Positions 8,850 to 17,639 of a stretch of 64,000 bases of DNA are shown piece after piece. This DNA is from JANMMJ01 sp964543235. GTDB taxonomy: Bacteria > Pseudomonadota > Alphaproteobacteria > Rhizobiales > Aestuariivirgaceae. Position numbers and translations under genes: made by a program. Numbering within the stretch: position 1 is the first letter of the stretch; every line of letters begins with the position of its first letter. The notes beneath the pieces were generated by a model. That model saw only the letters and a list, made by a program, of their open reading frames with translations, was not told the origin of the DNA and did not search any database. The DNA lies in assembly GCA_964543235.1 (NCBI GenBank), contig CAZIXE010000007.1, positions 1 through 64,000 of the forward strand, read 5' to 3'.

Positions 8850-9041
8850 GGCGCGTCCCGAGTTTATGCAATGATTGTTTCGTTGGTTGAAGTTCGGGAA
8901 TTATTGTTGCACAGCCAAGCGGGTTCCGCAACAGACATTGTGGATCGCCATCGGTGACCCCGCCCTGCCCTGCTGTTTAGGCGTTGACATGCCTGTCAGT
9001 TGCGACAAGGAGAACGGGCCGCATCAACCAGCGAGAGTCCA

Positions 9042-9785
9042 ATGCTGTTCAAGGAGCGCTTCACGAACCGCCATGCCATTGTCACCGGAGGCGCTTCGGG
9101 CATCGGCCTGGCTGTGACCCAGCGCCTGGTCGCGGAAGGCGGCAGGGTGACGGTCTGGGACGTCAGCGAGGATTCACTGCGGTCTGCCGGCACGCTACCG
9201 GGCGTCGCTACGGTCAGGCTTGACGTTACGGATGCCGCGGCGGTCGAGAACGCCATGCAGCAAACGCGGGACGGTTTCGGCAAGATCGACATCCTGGTAA
9301 CGTCCGCGGCGATCACCGGACCTGTTGCGCGGCTTGCTGACTATCCGCTCGATGCCTGGCGCAAGGTAATCGATATCAACGTCAATGGCGTCTTCTACTG
9401 CTGCCGCGCGGTCGTTCCGGTGATGATCGCGGCTGGCTATGGCCGCATTGTCAACATTGCCTCGATTGCGGGCAAAGAGGGCAATCCCAATTTCTCGGCC
9501 TATTCGTCCTCCAAGGCCGCCGTGATCGGTATGACGAAGTCGCTCGGCAAAGAGCTGGCGAAGACGGGGGTCACGGTGAACTGCGTGACGCCGGCAGCGG
9601 TCAAGACGCCGATTTTCGATCAGATGACGCCCGAATTCATCACCTTCATGCTGTCCAAGATTCCGATGGAACGGTTCGGCACGGTCGAGGAGGTGACCTC
9701 GCTGATCCTCTGGCTGGCCAGCGAGGAATGCTCCTTTACGACCGGGGCCGTATTCGACGTTTCGGGCGGGCGCGCTACCTACTGA
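9042..9785 (+). CDS. SDR family oxidoreductase
   Basis: 247-residue classical short-chain dehydrogenase: TGGASGIG cofactor motif (about 13-20), TSAA at the NNAG position, catalytic Ser in NIASIAGKEG, YSSSK active site, and VTPAAVKTPIF after the last core strand. An ATG at 9042 gives the normal family length; an in-frame TTG at 9000 adds 14 unaligned residues. It diverges from the SDR at 8022-8849 and probably belongs to the same sugar regulon. Exact substrate unknown. Confidence 0.9.
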   Translation: MLFKERFTNRHAIVTGGASGIGLAVTQRLVAEGGRVTVWDVSEDSLRSAGTLPGVATVRLDVTDAAAVENAMQQTRDGFGKIDILVTSAAITGPVARLADYPLDAWRKVIDINVNGVFYCCRAVVPVMIAAGYGRIVNIASIAGKEGNPNFSAYSSSKAAVIGMTKSLGKELAKTGVTVNCVTPAAVKTPIFDQMTPEFITFMLSKIPMERFGTVEEVTSLILWLASEECSFTTGAVFDVSGGRATY

Positions 9786-9810
9786 CAAGCACCTCGCGGC
9801 AGCACCTGTT

Positions 9811-10638
9811 TCAGATCACTGCGATAACGCGGCAGGGACCGCCACTGCCACCGCGAACCTTCGGAGCGCCAACGAACAGCGTTGCCCCCTTGGCCGGCAT
9901 GGCGCCCAGATTCGACACGCACTCGAGGCCCCAACGACCGCTTGGCAACCAGGCGTAATGCGTTGCGAAATCCGGCGACAGTCCGAAATCGAGAGACAGG
10001 GTGTCGACCGCGATTCCCGTGGCGTTGCCGTCTTCGATCAGCATTTTCGTCGCTTCGATGTGGAAGCCGGGGAAATGCAGCTTCTTGTCGGCATCGGCAT
10101 TGCGGAACTTGTCAGTGCTGACATGCTGGTCCCAACCGGAGTTCATGGCAACACAGCATCCCGCAGGCAGCGGACCGTTGGCTGCGATCCAGGTCTTTAT
10201 GTCGTCCGGTGTGACCTGGGCATCGGCATTGGCTGAAGCCTTCTCGCGGATGTCAACGACAACAAGGGGGGCAATCAGATTGTCCACCGGGATTTCCGCA
10301 ACGCTCGTGCCATCCGGCGAGAAGTGGAGCGGTGCATCCATGTGGGTGCCGGTGTGCTCGTTGATGCGGAGTTCAAAGAGATTGAACTTGTGTTCTGCAT
10401 AGTTGAACTTCTGGGTCACGAACAGCTGCTGCTCGCCGAAATAGGTCGGGAAGTGCTCATGCAGTTCGTGGGTCAGGTCGTAAGGCTTTGAAAAAGCCGG
10501 CATATCAGCAGAGAACACCGGTTTCGCCAGGGCTGCGGCTGCAGCAGCCCCCGTTGCCAACGCTGCTCCCCTCTTAAACAGGCTGCGACGGCTAAGCATG
10601 TCCTGCTTGATGCCATCAACGACGCAATGGTGACACAT
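9811..10638 (-). CDS. Tat-exported cyclase family protein (kynurenine formamidase-like fold)
   Basis: 275-residue metal hydrolase of the cyclase/kynurenine formamidase family. HTGTHMDAPLHF at about 95-106 is the metal-binding signature (H95, H99, D101, H105). The N terminus carries a twin-arginine signal (SRRSLFKRG at 16-24, then an Ala-rich core ending VFSA), so the enzyme is probably exported folded. MCHHC at residues 1-5 precedes the signal. Start 10638 has GGAGGAGG upstream. A small hairpin (GCGGCC/GGCCGC, 10651-10670) lies in the leader. The substrate is unknown; classical kynurenine formamidase is cytoplasmic. Confidence 0.88.
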   Translation of the reverse strand: MCHHCVVDGIKQDMLSRRSLFKRGAALATGAAAAAALAKPVFSADMPAFSKPYDLTHELHEHFPTYFGEQQLFVTQKFNYAEHKFNLFELRINEHTGTHMDAPLHFSPDGTSVAEIPVDNLIAPLVVVDIREKASANADAQVTPDDIKTWIAANGPLPAGCCVAMNSGWDQHVSTDKFRNADADKKLHFPGFHIEATKMLIEDGNATGIAVDTLSLDFGLSPDFATHYAWLPSGRWGLECVSNLGAMPAKGATLFVGAPKVRGGSGGPCRVIAVI

Positions 10639-10795
10639 TTCCTCCTCCGTGCGGCCGCCTTGCGGGCCGCTATGACAGTGCCGGTCAAGATTCGCAGGAA
10701 GGGCTGGCTTCCGCAAGGCCCTCTCCAGTCTTGCCAAGCCGGCCGAGGCCCGCCACCATTCATGATCTCACAATGACGACGGTGAATTCGCCTGC

Positions 10796-11115
10796 ATGCG
10801 TTACGATGTTTCGGTGATCGGCCTTTACGTTCTCGATTTACTCGAGCGGCCAGTGAGCCGCATTCCCGGCCGCGGCGGCGTCGATTTCATCGAAGAGTTC
10901 GGACACACCGTCGCGGCTACGACCGGCGGCACGGTGGTCGAAACGACGGGTTGCGGTGATGCATTGGACGCCGGTTTCATCAGTGCGCTGTGACACCCAA
11001 TGGATCCTGCACAGGCCTCAGCCGCGCCGCCGCGACCGGGCTGCGGCCAGATGCCGGCATCGTTTCATTGGCGGACACGCTGGACAAGATGAGGCGTTGG
11101 AAGACAAGACCATGA
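10796..11115 (+). pseudogene. PfkB-family carbohydrate kinase remnant (internal deletion plus frameshift)
   Basis: The 65-residue open frame joins the start of a PfkB kinase (MRYDVSVIGLYVLDLL, then GRGGVDFIEEF) directly to its catalytic end (TTGCGDALDAGF, containing the GxGD catalytic motif), so roughly 200 central residues are missing. After the premature stop at about 10991, another frame from about 11002 to 11115 continues with ATGLRPDAGIVSLADTL, matching the tail of the intact paralogue at 52946-53893 (ATGLGSQAGVQSFEHTL). Probably once the kinase of the neighbouring sugar cluster; now inactive. Confidence 0.8.
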
Positions 11116-11164
11116 GCGGGCCATCCGACTCTTACGACGGAACATCCTATCAGCAGTCACCAGC

Positions 11165-12310
11165 ATGACCGACAGGCGCCATGTCTTCATTGTGACGTCG
11201 GGCCGGACTGGATCGACGTTGCTGCTCGGGATGCTGAATGCCCATCCGGGTGTGTTCGTGCGCGGCGAGAACTACGGGTTCTTCTACTACCAATACAAGG
11301 CGCTTGAGGCCCTCAGGCTGTCAAGGTCGCATGTTCAGCCCGATGCGGGAAGCCGCAGTCCGTTCTTCGGCGCAGACAGCATCGATCTTGGTGCTATCAC
11401 CGCAAGGATCGCCATGCTGTGCCGGGAAACCATGTACGCAAATGTTCCGGATGAGGTGCGCGTAACCGGATTCAAGGAAATCCGCTACGACATGCCTGAT
11501 CTGGAAGACTACCTGTATTTCCTCGCTGCCATGTTCCGGCCAGCAACTTTCGCTTTCCTGCTGCGTGATCCCGCCAACATTGCGGGCAGCGGCTTCTGGC
11601 GCAGCATGCCGAAGGAGACGGCAGCGGCCCGAATCGCCGCCATGCAGCAGCGCTTCAGCGACTTCGCGTCGGCAAACCCCGCAGACAGTGTGTTGCTGGA
11701 CTATTCCGATCTGCTCAATCCCGGCGAACGGCTCGCTGCCTTGTTCACCAGGCTCGGGGTCGAATTGCGGCCGGAGCTCATTGCCGCGGTCCTTGCCCGG
11801 CCACATTCCTACGACGTCGAAAGCGTGAAATTTCACGACAACGCGCGCCTGCAACTCGCGCCGCGGGCCGATCTGGGCCGGCATTTTCTGGCGTTCAACT
11901 TCGACAGGCTGGCACCAGGAGGAGATGGGCAGACCCTGATCATCGCGGGTACATTGCTGCCGGCTGCCGAAGCTCAGGCAAACGTATCATCAATCTATGC
12001 AGTCGCCTCACACCGCGCCACCGGAGACGCGGAGGAACGGATCAGTGGGCAGACCGGTCTGGCGTCACCGGGCCTTGCAAAGGCCTATCCCGGGCATCCG
12101 CACAGCAACACGGCGCGTTTCCGCCTCGAGGTTCCCATCGCCATGGGCTCGGCCGAGGTCTATGCACAGATCGGCGATCATGCCGTGAGGCTCGGACAAG
12201 TGACACTGCATGGTGCCGGGCCCAGGCATTTTGCCGAGCCAAGTGTCGGCCATTCAGGAGCTGCCGGGCGGCAGTCCGGTCCGGTCAATAGATGCGGACG
12301 AACTTGTTAG
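11165..12310 (+). CDS. Sulfotransferase family protein
   Basis: 381 residues. The N terminus VFIVTSGRTGSTLLLGMLN (8-26) is the PAPS 5'-phosphosulfate-binding loop of sulfotransferases; RDPANIAGSGFW near 133-145 fits the 3'-phosphate-binding region. The catalytic part spans about 230 residues, followed by a long tail that I cannot assign. The acceptor is unknown (glycan, lipid or small molecule). The gene has no close partner and converges with the DUF2147 gene, the two stops overlapping by 26 bases. Confidence 0.8.
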   Translation: MTDRRHVFIVTSGRTGSTLLLGMLNAHPGVFVRGENYGFFYYQYKALEALRLSRSHVQPDAGSRSPFFGADSIDLGAITARIAMLCRETMYANVPDEVRVTGFKEIRYDMPDLEDYLYFLAAMFRPATFAFLLRDPANIAGSGFWRSMPKETAAARIAAMQQRFSDFASANPADSVLLDYSDLLNPGERLAALFTRLGVELRPELIAAVLARPHSYDVESVKFHDNARLQLAPRADLGRHFLAFNFDRLAPGGDGQTLIIAGTLLPAAEAQANVSSIYAVASHRATGDAEERISGQTGLASPGLAKAYPGHPHSNTARFRLEVPIAMGSAEVYAQIGDHAVRLGQVTLHGAGPRHFAEPSVGHSGAAGRQSGPVNRCGRTC

Positions 12311-12731
12311 TCTTGCACAGGATGCCGGCAACACAGCCCCTGACATTCATGCGGTTGGGCCCCGCGAGTTCCATGCTGGCGGAATAGGTATTGCCATCGT
12401 CGGGATTGTAGATGGCGCCGGTCCATTTGCCCCCGCCGACGGGCTTCATTCCGATCAATACCGGCAAGCCGATCAAGGGCCGACTGCGCAGCGCGGGCTT
12501 CGGGTTCTCGCGGTCGACCTTCGGCTTGCCGTCGATCTTGCTGATCGGCTCCTTCAACGCCACGATGGATCCGCAGAGCCTGCCGCCGCAATCCCTGACC
12601 CGCACCGTCACCTTGCCGTTGGTCATGGCCCAGACGCCATAGGGCTTGGCCTCTTCAGCTGCCACCGGCGCGGCAGAAACGGCGGCCGCCAGCAGCATCA
12701 CGGAAACCGCTGGCGCGACAAGCATCTTCAT
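12285..12731 (-). CDS. DUF2147 domain secreted protein
   Basis: 148 residues with a signal peptide (about 1-25, ending VAA). The mature part has the DUF2147 pattern: YGVWAMTNGKVTVRVRDCGG, a CGG-LCG cysteine pair, WTGAIYNPDDGNTYSASMEL, and a terminal MNVRGCVAG-LCKTNKFVR. This family is a small periplasmic beta-barrel-like domain with no established enzymatic role. It is monocistronic, with a T-rich promoter-side region upstream (about 12740-12780). Confidence 0.85.
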   Translation of the reverse strand: MKMLVAPAVSVMLLAAAVSAAPVAAEEAKPYGVWAMTNGKVTVRVRDCGGRLCGSIVALKEPISKIDGKPKVDRENPKPALRSRPLIGLPVLIGMKPVGGGKWTGAIYNPDDGNTYSASMELAGPNRMNVRGCVAGILCKTNKFVRIY

Positions 12732-12964
12732 CGTAAGCTCCTGTTATTAAATCGCTTTATAGCTTTTTTTTAGATGACATTCAGCGCAGACGCCCGACAG
12801 GCCGCACGGTGCCGACGCCCAAGACATGCTACTGAAACGCGATTGTCGCAAAAATGTGGTACTGATGATCGTGCCACAACGTGTCGCATGAGAGGCAGGT
12901 CGAAGGCACGAACGGGGAACCGTGCGCCCTCTCCGTCATCGGGCCGCCAATCAGCGGCAGGCGG

Positions 12965-14221
12965 TCACTTGCTGATGAAGACGCTCGCAGTGATCTGGGT
13001 CTTGATCTCTTCGAAGGCACGGGCAAGGTCGGCACTGTCTTCGGCAACGAAGAAGTGCCGAACCGGGTCGGTCGCGCAGTCCCTGAGGCGGTTGCGCGTA
13101 TCTTCGTCCTGAAGATCGAAGGCGACCGTGATCATGGTGATGCCCCTGGCCTTTGCCCCTTTGCACAGGGAGGAAAGATTTTTCTCTCCCTGGGCTACGG
13201 TGCGCACGCCGTTCGGGCCGAATGCCGGTTCCGTCTGCCGGCCGTCGGTCAGCACGACCATGACCTTGCCGGTGTTTGCGTCGTCATAAGCGGCGGTGCC
13301 GACAAAGGGCGCGTTGGGGGACAGCAGGTGCCAGCCGAACTCGACACCCAGGGCGATGTGGGTGTAGGCGTAAGGTTCCATCTTGTCGAGCTGTTCAGTC
13401 ACGCTGGCCAGGTCCGATGTCAGCGGTTTGACGATAAGGTTCTTACCAGAATAGGGGCCGCACCCGCCGTGATTGTTCTGAGTTAGTGGCTGTCCCCATT
13501 TTGTCATGTCATCCGCCGGGTTCGGGGTTGAGTCCTGCAAGTTGTAGGGCGACAGACGGTCCTGGGTGCAGCCCGTCCAGGTGCCGGTTCCTGCCTGGCC
13601 CTTCACATATTCCTTGGGCAGGCTGAGCCATACATGATGGGAGAAGGGGACGAGGCCAATCTTGACCCGCTTCGGCGCGGTGATTTTCAGATCTTCGACC
13701 AGCCGCTTGGCCGCTTTCTTCATCGCCACGTACTTGACCTGGCCCCCGGAAATCTCGGTCATCGAGCCTGAATAGTCGAGTACCAGGGCAATTTCGGCCT
13801 TCTTGTCTTCGGGTATCTTGACGGTTGTGGCGCCGGAAATATCGAGGATGTCGATGCCGGCGATGTTCATCAGGGAGGTCGGCATTTCAGTCTTGACCGA
13901 GGCGGTCACGGCGCCTTTTTCGATCCTGAAGACCGGGGTGGCATCGATGCCGATGGTCATGGCGTGGCGCCAGTTCACCGCGAAGGCTTTCTCGGCAATC
14001 CTGATGCGTTCACTGTCCGGGAGACCGGGCGATGCCGCCGCCGCCAACGCCGCTGCGTCAATGGCACCCTGTAGATGAGCCTTGAGGTTGCTCGCACGAA
14101 TGAAGTCCAGTCCCATGCCGGCTGCAATCATGAGGGGGACCGCCGACAGCGCCATGATGATGGCGGTCGTGCCCTTCTGGGACGATCGGAAGTTCTTCAG
14201 AAGGGTCTTGAATGCGGTCAT
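12965..14221 (-). CDS. TadG-like pilus-associated protein with VWA domain
   Basis: 418 residues. One N-terminal membrane segment (about 18-40, GTTAIIMALSAVPLMIAAGMGLDF) is typical of the TadE/TadG pseudopilin-like domain with short cytoplasmic side. A von Willebrand A domain follows from about 142, with MIDAS residues D149, S151, S153 (DYSGS), and VLTDGRQTEP later. TadG proteins are linked to Flp/Tad pilus assembly at the envelope, but no other tad gene is in the window, so the gene is isolated. Function here is inferred from family. Confidence 0.85.
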   Translation of the reverse strand: MTAFKTLLKNFRSSQKGTTAIIMALSAVPLMIAAGMGLDFIRASNLKAHLQGAIDAAALAAAASPGLPDSERIRIAEKAFAVNWRHAMTIGIDATPVFRIEKGAVTASVKTEMPTSLMNIAGIDILDISGATTVKIPEDKKAEIALVLDYSGSMTEISGGQVKYVAMKKAAKRLVEDLKITAPKRVKIGLVPFSHHVWLSLPKEYVKGQAGTGTWTGCTQDRLSPYNLQDSTPNPADDMTKWGQPLTQNNHGGCGPYSGKNLIVKPLTSDLASVTEQLDKMEPYAYTHIALGVEFGWHLLSPNAPFVGTAAYDDANTGKVMVVLTDGRQTEPAFGPNGVRTVAQGEKNLSSLCKGAKARGITMITVAFDLQDEDTRNRLRDCATDPVRHFFVAEDSADLARAFEEIKTQITASVFISK

Positions 14222-14353
14222 GCCCGTGGCTCCTTGGCTTGTCCCGGGCCATCGCGCGCTGTGTCAAATCAGGACGGCCCATTCATGCTTTGCTCAGGTT
14301 GGAGCAAGGGCCGGTCCGTTTCTGCGTTCGCTAAAATTCGACTCGAAATTTGG

Positions 14354-14956
14354 TTAAAATGGGCGACGGGCGCGCATTGCCGCAGTGAGCGTGCCTTCAT
14401 CAAGGTAATCGAGTTCGCCGCCAACCGGTACGCCGTGAGCCAGCCGTGAGGTCTGAATGCCAAGGACCCTGAGCCGCTCGGTGATATAGTGGGCGGTGGT
14501 CTGGCCCTCAACCGTCGCGTTTACCGCGAGAACAACCTCCTTGATCCTGCCGCCGCTCACTCGCTCAAGCAGGGCCACTATCGACAGATCCTCGGGCCTG
14601 ATACCCTCAACCGCCGACAAGGTGCCTCCCAGCACATGGTAGAGGCCCGCCCAGGCGCCGGCCCGCTCCAGGGCCCAGAGGTCTCCGACCTCCTCGACAA
14701 CGCAGATGATGGCGCGGTCACGACGCGGATCGGCGCAGAGAGTGCACGGGTCGAGCGTATCCACATTGCCACACACGGAACACACGCTGACCTTGTCGCG
14801 GGCTTCGGCCAACGCCGCCGCCAGCGGAGCCAGGAGCTTTTCACGGTTCTTGATCAGGTGCAGCGCAGCGCGCCGCGCCGAGCGCGGGCCAAGGCCTGGC
14901 AACTTCGCAAGCAGCTGGATCAGCCGCTGGATTTCAGGACCCGTTGTGCGCTTCAT
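14354..14956 (-). CDS. recR: Recombination protein RecR
   Basis: 200 residues, normal length. Helix-hairpin-helix near 10-30 (LAKLPGLGPRSARRAAL), four-cysteine zinc motif (C59, C62, C71, C74) and a Toprim domain from about 80 (IICVVEEVGDLWALE, then LSIVALLERV and VVLAVNATVEGQTTA). It acts with RecO/RecF to load RecA at gaps. It is the last gene of dnaX-ybaB-recR, 15 bases after ybaB, an order conserved in many bacteria. Confidence 0.98.
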   Translation of the reverse strand: MKRTTGPEIQRLIQLLAKLPGLGPRSARRAALHLIKNREKLLAPLAAALAEARDKVSVCSVCGNVDTLDPCTLCADPRRDRAIICVVEEVGDLWALERAGAWAGLYHVLGGTLSAVEGIRPEDLSIVALLERVSGGRIKEVVLAVNATVEGQTTAHYITERLRVLGIQTSRLAHGVPVGGELDYLDEGTLTAAMRARRPF

Positions 14957-14971
14957 GCAAAGCTGTACCGA

Positions 14972-15295
14972 TCAGAACGGCAGTTTGAGGCCCGGGGGGA
15001 GCGGCAGACCGCCGGTCACGGACTTCATTTCATCTGCCATCAGGATCTCAAGCTTGGACTTGGCATCGGCGTGGGCGGCGATGATGAGGTCCTCGACAAT
15101 CACCTTCTCATCGGCCTTCAACAATGACGGGTCGATGGCCAGCGCCGTCATGCCGCCTTTGCCGTTCAGCGTGAGCCTGACCATGCCGCCGCCCGCCTGG
15201 CCGGTTACCGTCGCCTGCTCCAGCCGCGCCTGCATATCCGCCATACGCGACTGCATCGCCTGGACCTGTTTCATCATATCACTGAGATTCTTCAT
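14972..15295 (-). CDS. YbaB/EbfC family nucleoid-associated protein
   Basis: 107 residues: a coiled N-terminal helix (MKNLSDMMKQVQAMQSRM), a beta-sheet core (GGGMVRLTLNGKGGMTALAID) and a C-terminal helix, ending with the usual GGLPLPPGLKLPF. Dimeric DNA-binding protein linked to chromosome organisation or repair. Start 15295 lies inside the end of dnaX (17-base overlap), indicating translational coupling; the upstream frame extension is dnaX sequence read out of frame. Confidence 0.95.
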   Translation of the reverse strand: MKNLSDMMKQVQAMQSRMADMQARLEQATVTGQAGGGMVRLTLNGKGGMTALAIDPSLLKADEKVIVEDLIIAAHADAKSKLEILMADEMKSVTGGLPLPPGLKLPF

Positions 15296-16961
15296 CTTGC
15301 TCCATCGTCTGAGGTTCAGGATCACGCACGTCGACAATCTCGGCGCCTGGAAATCTGGCAAGCACCGCCTTTACGCCGGGATGTTCGCGGGCTTCGCGGA
15401 ACAGCGATTCACGAGCTTCCTTTTGCTGCTGCAGCAGGGGCTTTTCGCCGCCATCGCGAGCCACCAGGACGATCCAGCGATTGCCGGTCCAGGCCTCGAG
15501 CTTGCGGGCGAGTTCGTTGGCCAAAGCCGGTGGGGCGCCGGGCTCCAGCGCAAGTTCAATCTGTCCGGGCGCTACCCTGATGGGGCGAACAAGACGCTCG
15601 AGATCGTTTCGAAGCTTGATGTCGCGCTTCTCGGCAGCGAGTGCCACGATGTCGCGGAGCGAGGCGAAGGCGTGCGGTTCGGCAGGTGCCGGTTCGCGCG
15701 GATCCGCTTTTTCCGGAACGACCGCATAGGGACCGGCCGTTAGCGCTGGCTCATCTTCATGCCGGGACGGCGGCGGCACGGGCGTGGGGCGGGGCATGGC
15801 CGCCGGCTTTGCCTGAGCAGCAGTCCTCGCCAGTTCCTCAGTGGAGGGCAAGTCGGCGGCGTAGGCAAGACGGATCAGGACCATCTCTGCCGCCATCAAC
15901 GGGTTGCCGGCAAGTTCTGCCTCCTTGATCCCCTTGAGGAGCATCTGCCAAGTGCGCGACAGTTGCGCCATGCCGACCTTCGGGGCAAGCTCGCCTCCGC
16001 GTTTCTTTTCCACTTCGGTCCTGGCGGGATCAGTCAGGGCAGCACTCGATACCACTTTCAGGCGGGTCACAAAGTGCACAAAGTCGGCCAGATCGGTCAG
16101 TATGGTCAGGGGATCGCCGCCGGCCTGGTACTGGTCCTCGATTTCACCGATTGCAGCCGCCATGTCCCCTTTCATCACAGACTCAAAGAGATCGATGATG
16201 CGGCCCCTGTCGACGAGTCCCAGCATGGATGACACGTCGGCGGCCCGCACGTTTCCGTCTCCATAAGCAATGGCCTGGTCGAGGAGGGACAGACCATCGC
16301 GTACGGAGCCCTCGGCGGCGCGGGCAATCAGTTTGAGAGCCTCCTCCTCCGCCACCACCTGCTCGAGCCCGGCAATCTTGCGGAAGTGATCAAAGAGCAC
16401 TCCGGTATCGAGCCGCTTGAGGTCAAAACGCTGGCAGCGGGAGAGAATGGTGACGGGAACCTTGCGAACTTCCGTCGTCGCGAAAATGAACTTCACATGC
16501 GGTGGGGGTTCCTCGAGCGTTTTCAACAGGGCGTTGAATGCGCTCTTCGACAGCATGTGAACTTCGTCGATGATGTAAACCTTGGTGCGCGCGGAGACCG
16601 GCGCGTAGCGCACGCTGTCGATGATCTCCCGCATGTTGTCGACGCCGGTGTTGGACGCGGCGTCCATCTCGATCACATCCATGTGGCGCGACTCGAGAAT
16701 GGCCTGGCAGTGCGGCCCCCAATCCTTTAAGTCCGTCGTTGGACCATCCGGATAATTCAGGGCGCGCGCAATCAGGCGCGCCGTGGTGGTCTTGCCCACG
16801 CCGCGTACGCCGGTCAGCATATAGGCTTGGGCTATACGTCCCGTGGCAAAAGCGTTTGCCAGGGTGCGGACCACGGCCTCCTGCCCGATCAGATCGGCAA
16901 AGGTGGTCGGGCGGTACTTGCGGGCAAGGACGCGATAGGCGCCACTGGCAACATCGGGCAT
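15279..16961 (-). CDS. dnaX: DNA polymerase III subunit gamma/tau
   Basis: 560-residue clamp-loader ATPase. Walker A GVRGVGKTTT (51-60), DEVHMLSKSAFNALLKTLEEPPPHV around 120-150 (Walker B and sensor region), and SRCQRFDLKRL. A Pro/Ala-rich linker near 380-420 precedes the C-terminal tau part. The four-cysteine zinc module of E. coli DnaX is reduced to a single HC pair (WGPHCQAIL). I see no classic A-AAA-AAG slippery site, so separate gamma and tau products are not evident. First gene of the operon. Confidence 0.97.
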   Translation of the reverse strand: MPDVASGAYRVLARKYRPTTFADLIGQEAVVRTLANAFATGRIAQAYMLTGVRGVGKTTTARLIARALNYPDGPTTDLKDWGPHCQAILESRHMDVIEMDAASNTGVDNMREIIDSVRYAPVSARTKVYIIDEVHMLSKSAFNALLKTLEEPPPHVKFIFATTEVRKVPVTILSRCQRFDLKRLDTGVLFDHFRKIAGLEQVVAEEEALKLIARAAEGSVRDGLSLLDQAIAYGDGNVRAADVSSMLGLVDRGRIIDLFESVMKGDMAAAIGEIEDQYQAGGDPLTILTDLADFVHFVTRLKVVSSAALTDPARTEVEKKRGGELAPKVGMAQLSRTWQMLLKGIKEAELAGNPLMAAEMVLIRLAYAADLPSTEELARTAAQAKPAAMPRPTPVPPPSRHEDEPALTAGPYAVVPEKADPREPAPAEPHAFASLRDIVALAAEKRDIKLRNDLERLVRPIRVAPGQIELALEPGAPPALANELARKLEAWTGNRWIVLVARDGGEKPLLQQQKEARESLFREAREHPGVKAVLARFPGAEIVDVRDPEPQTMEQDEESQ

Positions 16962-17028
16962 GGGAGTGGTCTTAGCATCGCGGCAGCGCCGGCGCGAGGT
17001 TTCCGTTGAGCGGCTGCTTGCTTACCGT

Positions 17029-17123
17029 GGGAGGCTGGACACCGACCCGTGCCAAACTCGTTAGGGCTGCTTCCTTCCGGACCTGACCCGGTTGGCAAGC
17101 GGCACGCCCGCCGCCAACCTCCC
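17029..17123 (-). ncRNA. ffs: Signal recognition particle RNA, small bacterial (4.5S) type
   Basis: The minus strand contains the nearly invariant SRP core GGTCAGGTCCGGAAGGAAGC followed by AGCC. The two ends pair (GGGAGGTTGG at the 5' end with CCAGCCTCCC at the 3' end), giving the expected 95-nucleotide hairpin. It binds Ffh to target membrane proteins. Position just upstream of dnaX on the same strand is common in alphaproteobacteria. Confidence 0.95.
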
Positions 17124-17216
17124 GGCCGGGCATATGGGGGAAAGCGTTCCAAAAGGCAAGCCCCGAACAGCGCAGGGCGAGCCGACGTGGACTCTTGTCA
17201 CATTGAGACGAACCAG

Positions 17217-17639
17217 TCAGTCGGACCAGATACCCAGCTTCTGATCGCGGGCGTAAAGCTCGGCCGCCCGCTCTGCCGCAGTGGCCGAAGTTGCCGCAGT
17301 CGCAAAACCATTGGCAAGCAGCCACTCGCCGAGTTGTATACCCGTGTCCAGCGTGCAGCGTCCCATGAAATAGCCATGGCCCAGCTTTCGCACCTTGGTG
17401 CAAGTGACTTCATGACCTGTAATGAGCTGGCGCAGGGCCAGCTGCGCGGCATCGATACAAGAAGCCCGCCCGCAACCGCTGTCAGCGGCGGGAGGTTCAA
17501 CGCCGTCGAGGCGAAACCGCGCTCCTGCAACGGCCAGGGTCGAAGCATCGCGGACCTGCGACGTTCCAGTTATCGTGTCTGCAGCGAAAACCGGCTCCGT
17601 AGATGCAAGCATGAGGGCCAAAATGAGGGCGGGCTTCAT
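17217..17639 (-). CDS. Secreted SNase-fold (thermonuclease-like) protein
   Basis: 140 residues with a signal peptide (about 1-19, VFA). The mature protein follows the staphylococcal nuclease pattern (RFRLDGVEPPAADSGC, then a Leu-rich helix, VTCTKVRKLGHGYFMGRC and LGEWLLANGFA). The usual catalytic Glu and second Arg are replaced (VEPP and GYFMG in place of the PE and YGR motifs), so nuclease activity is doubtful. ATG overlaps the stop of the cytochrome c gene by four bases, placing it in the PQQ dehydrogenase operon. Confidence 0.8.
   Translation of the reverse strand: MKPALILALMLASTEPVFAADTITGTSQVRDASTLAVAGARFRLDGVEPPAADSGCGRASCIDAAQLALRQLITGHEVTCTKVRKLGHGYFMGRCTLDTGIQLGEWLLANGFATAATSATAAERAAELYARDQKLGIWSD

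Noticed and set aside
8905..8933. TGTTGC and GCAACA inverted arms between the divergent SDR genes
   Set aside because: The arms are only six bases with a 17-base spacer and no promoter elements could be fixed to them, so no operator is called, although it lies where a regulator could act.
12965..14221. A full Tad pilus locus
   Set aside because: Only one TadG-like gene is present; no tadA, cpaB or other Tad genes flank it, so no pilus locus is claimed.
15690..15730. Possible dnaX slippery sequence
   Set aside because: The minus strand has GGAAAAAGC in the linker region, only five A, with no stop soon after a -1 shift. It does not match the classic A-AAA-AAG signal, so no programmed frameshift is called.
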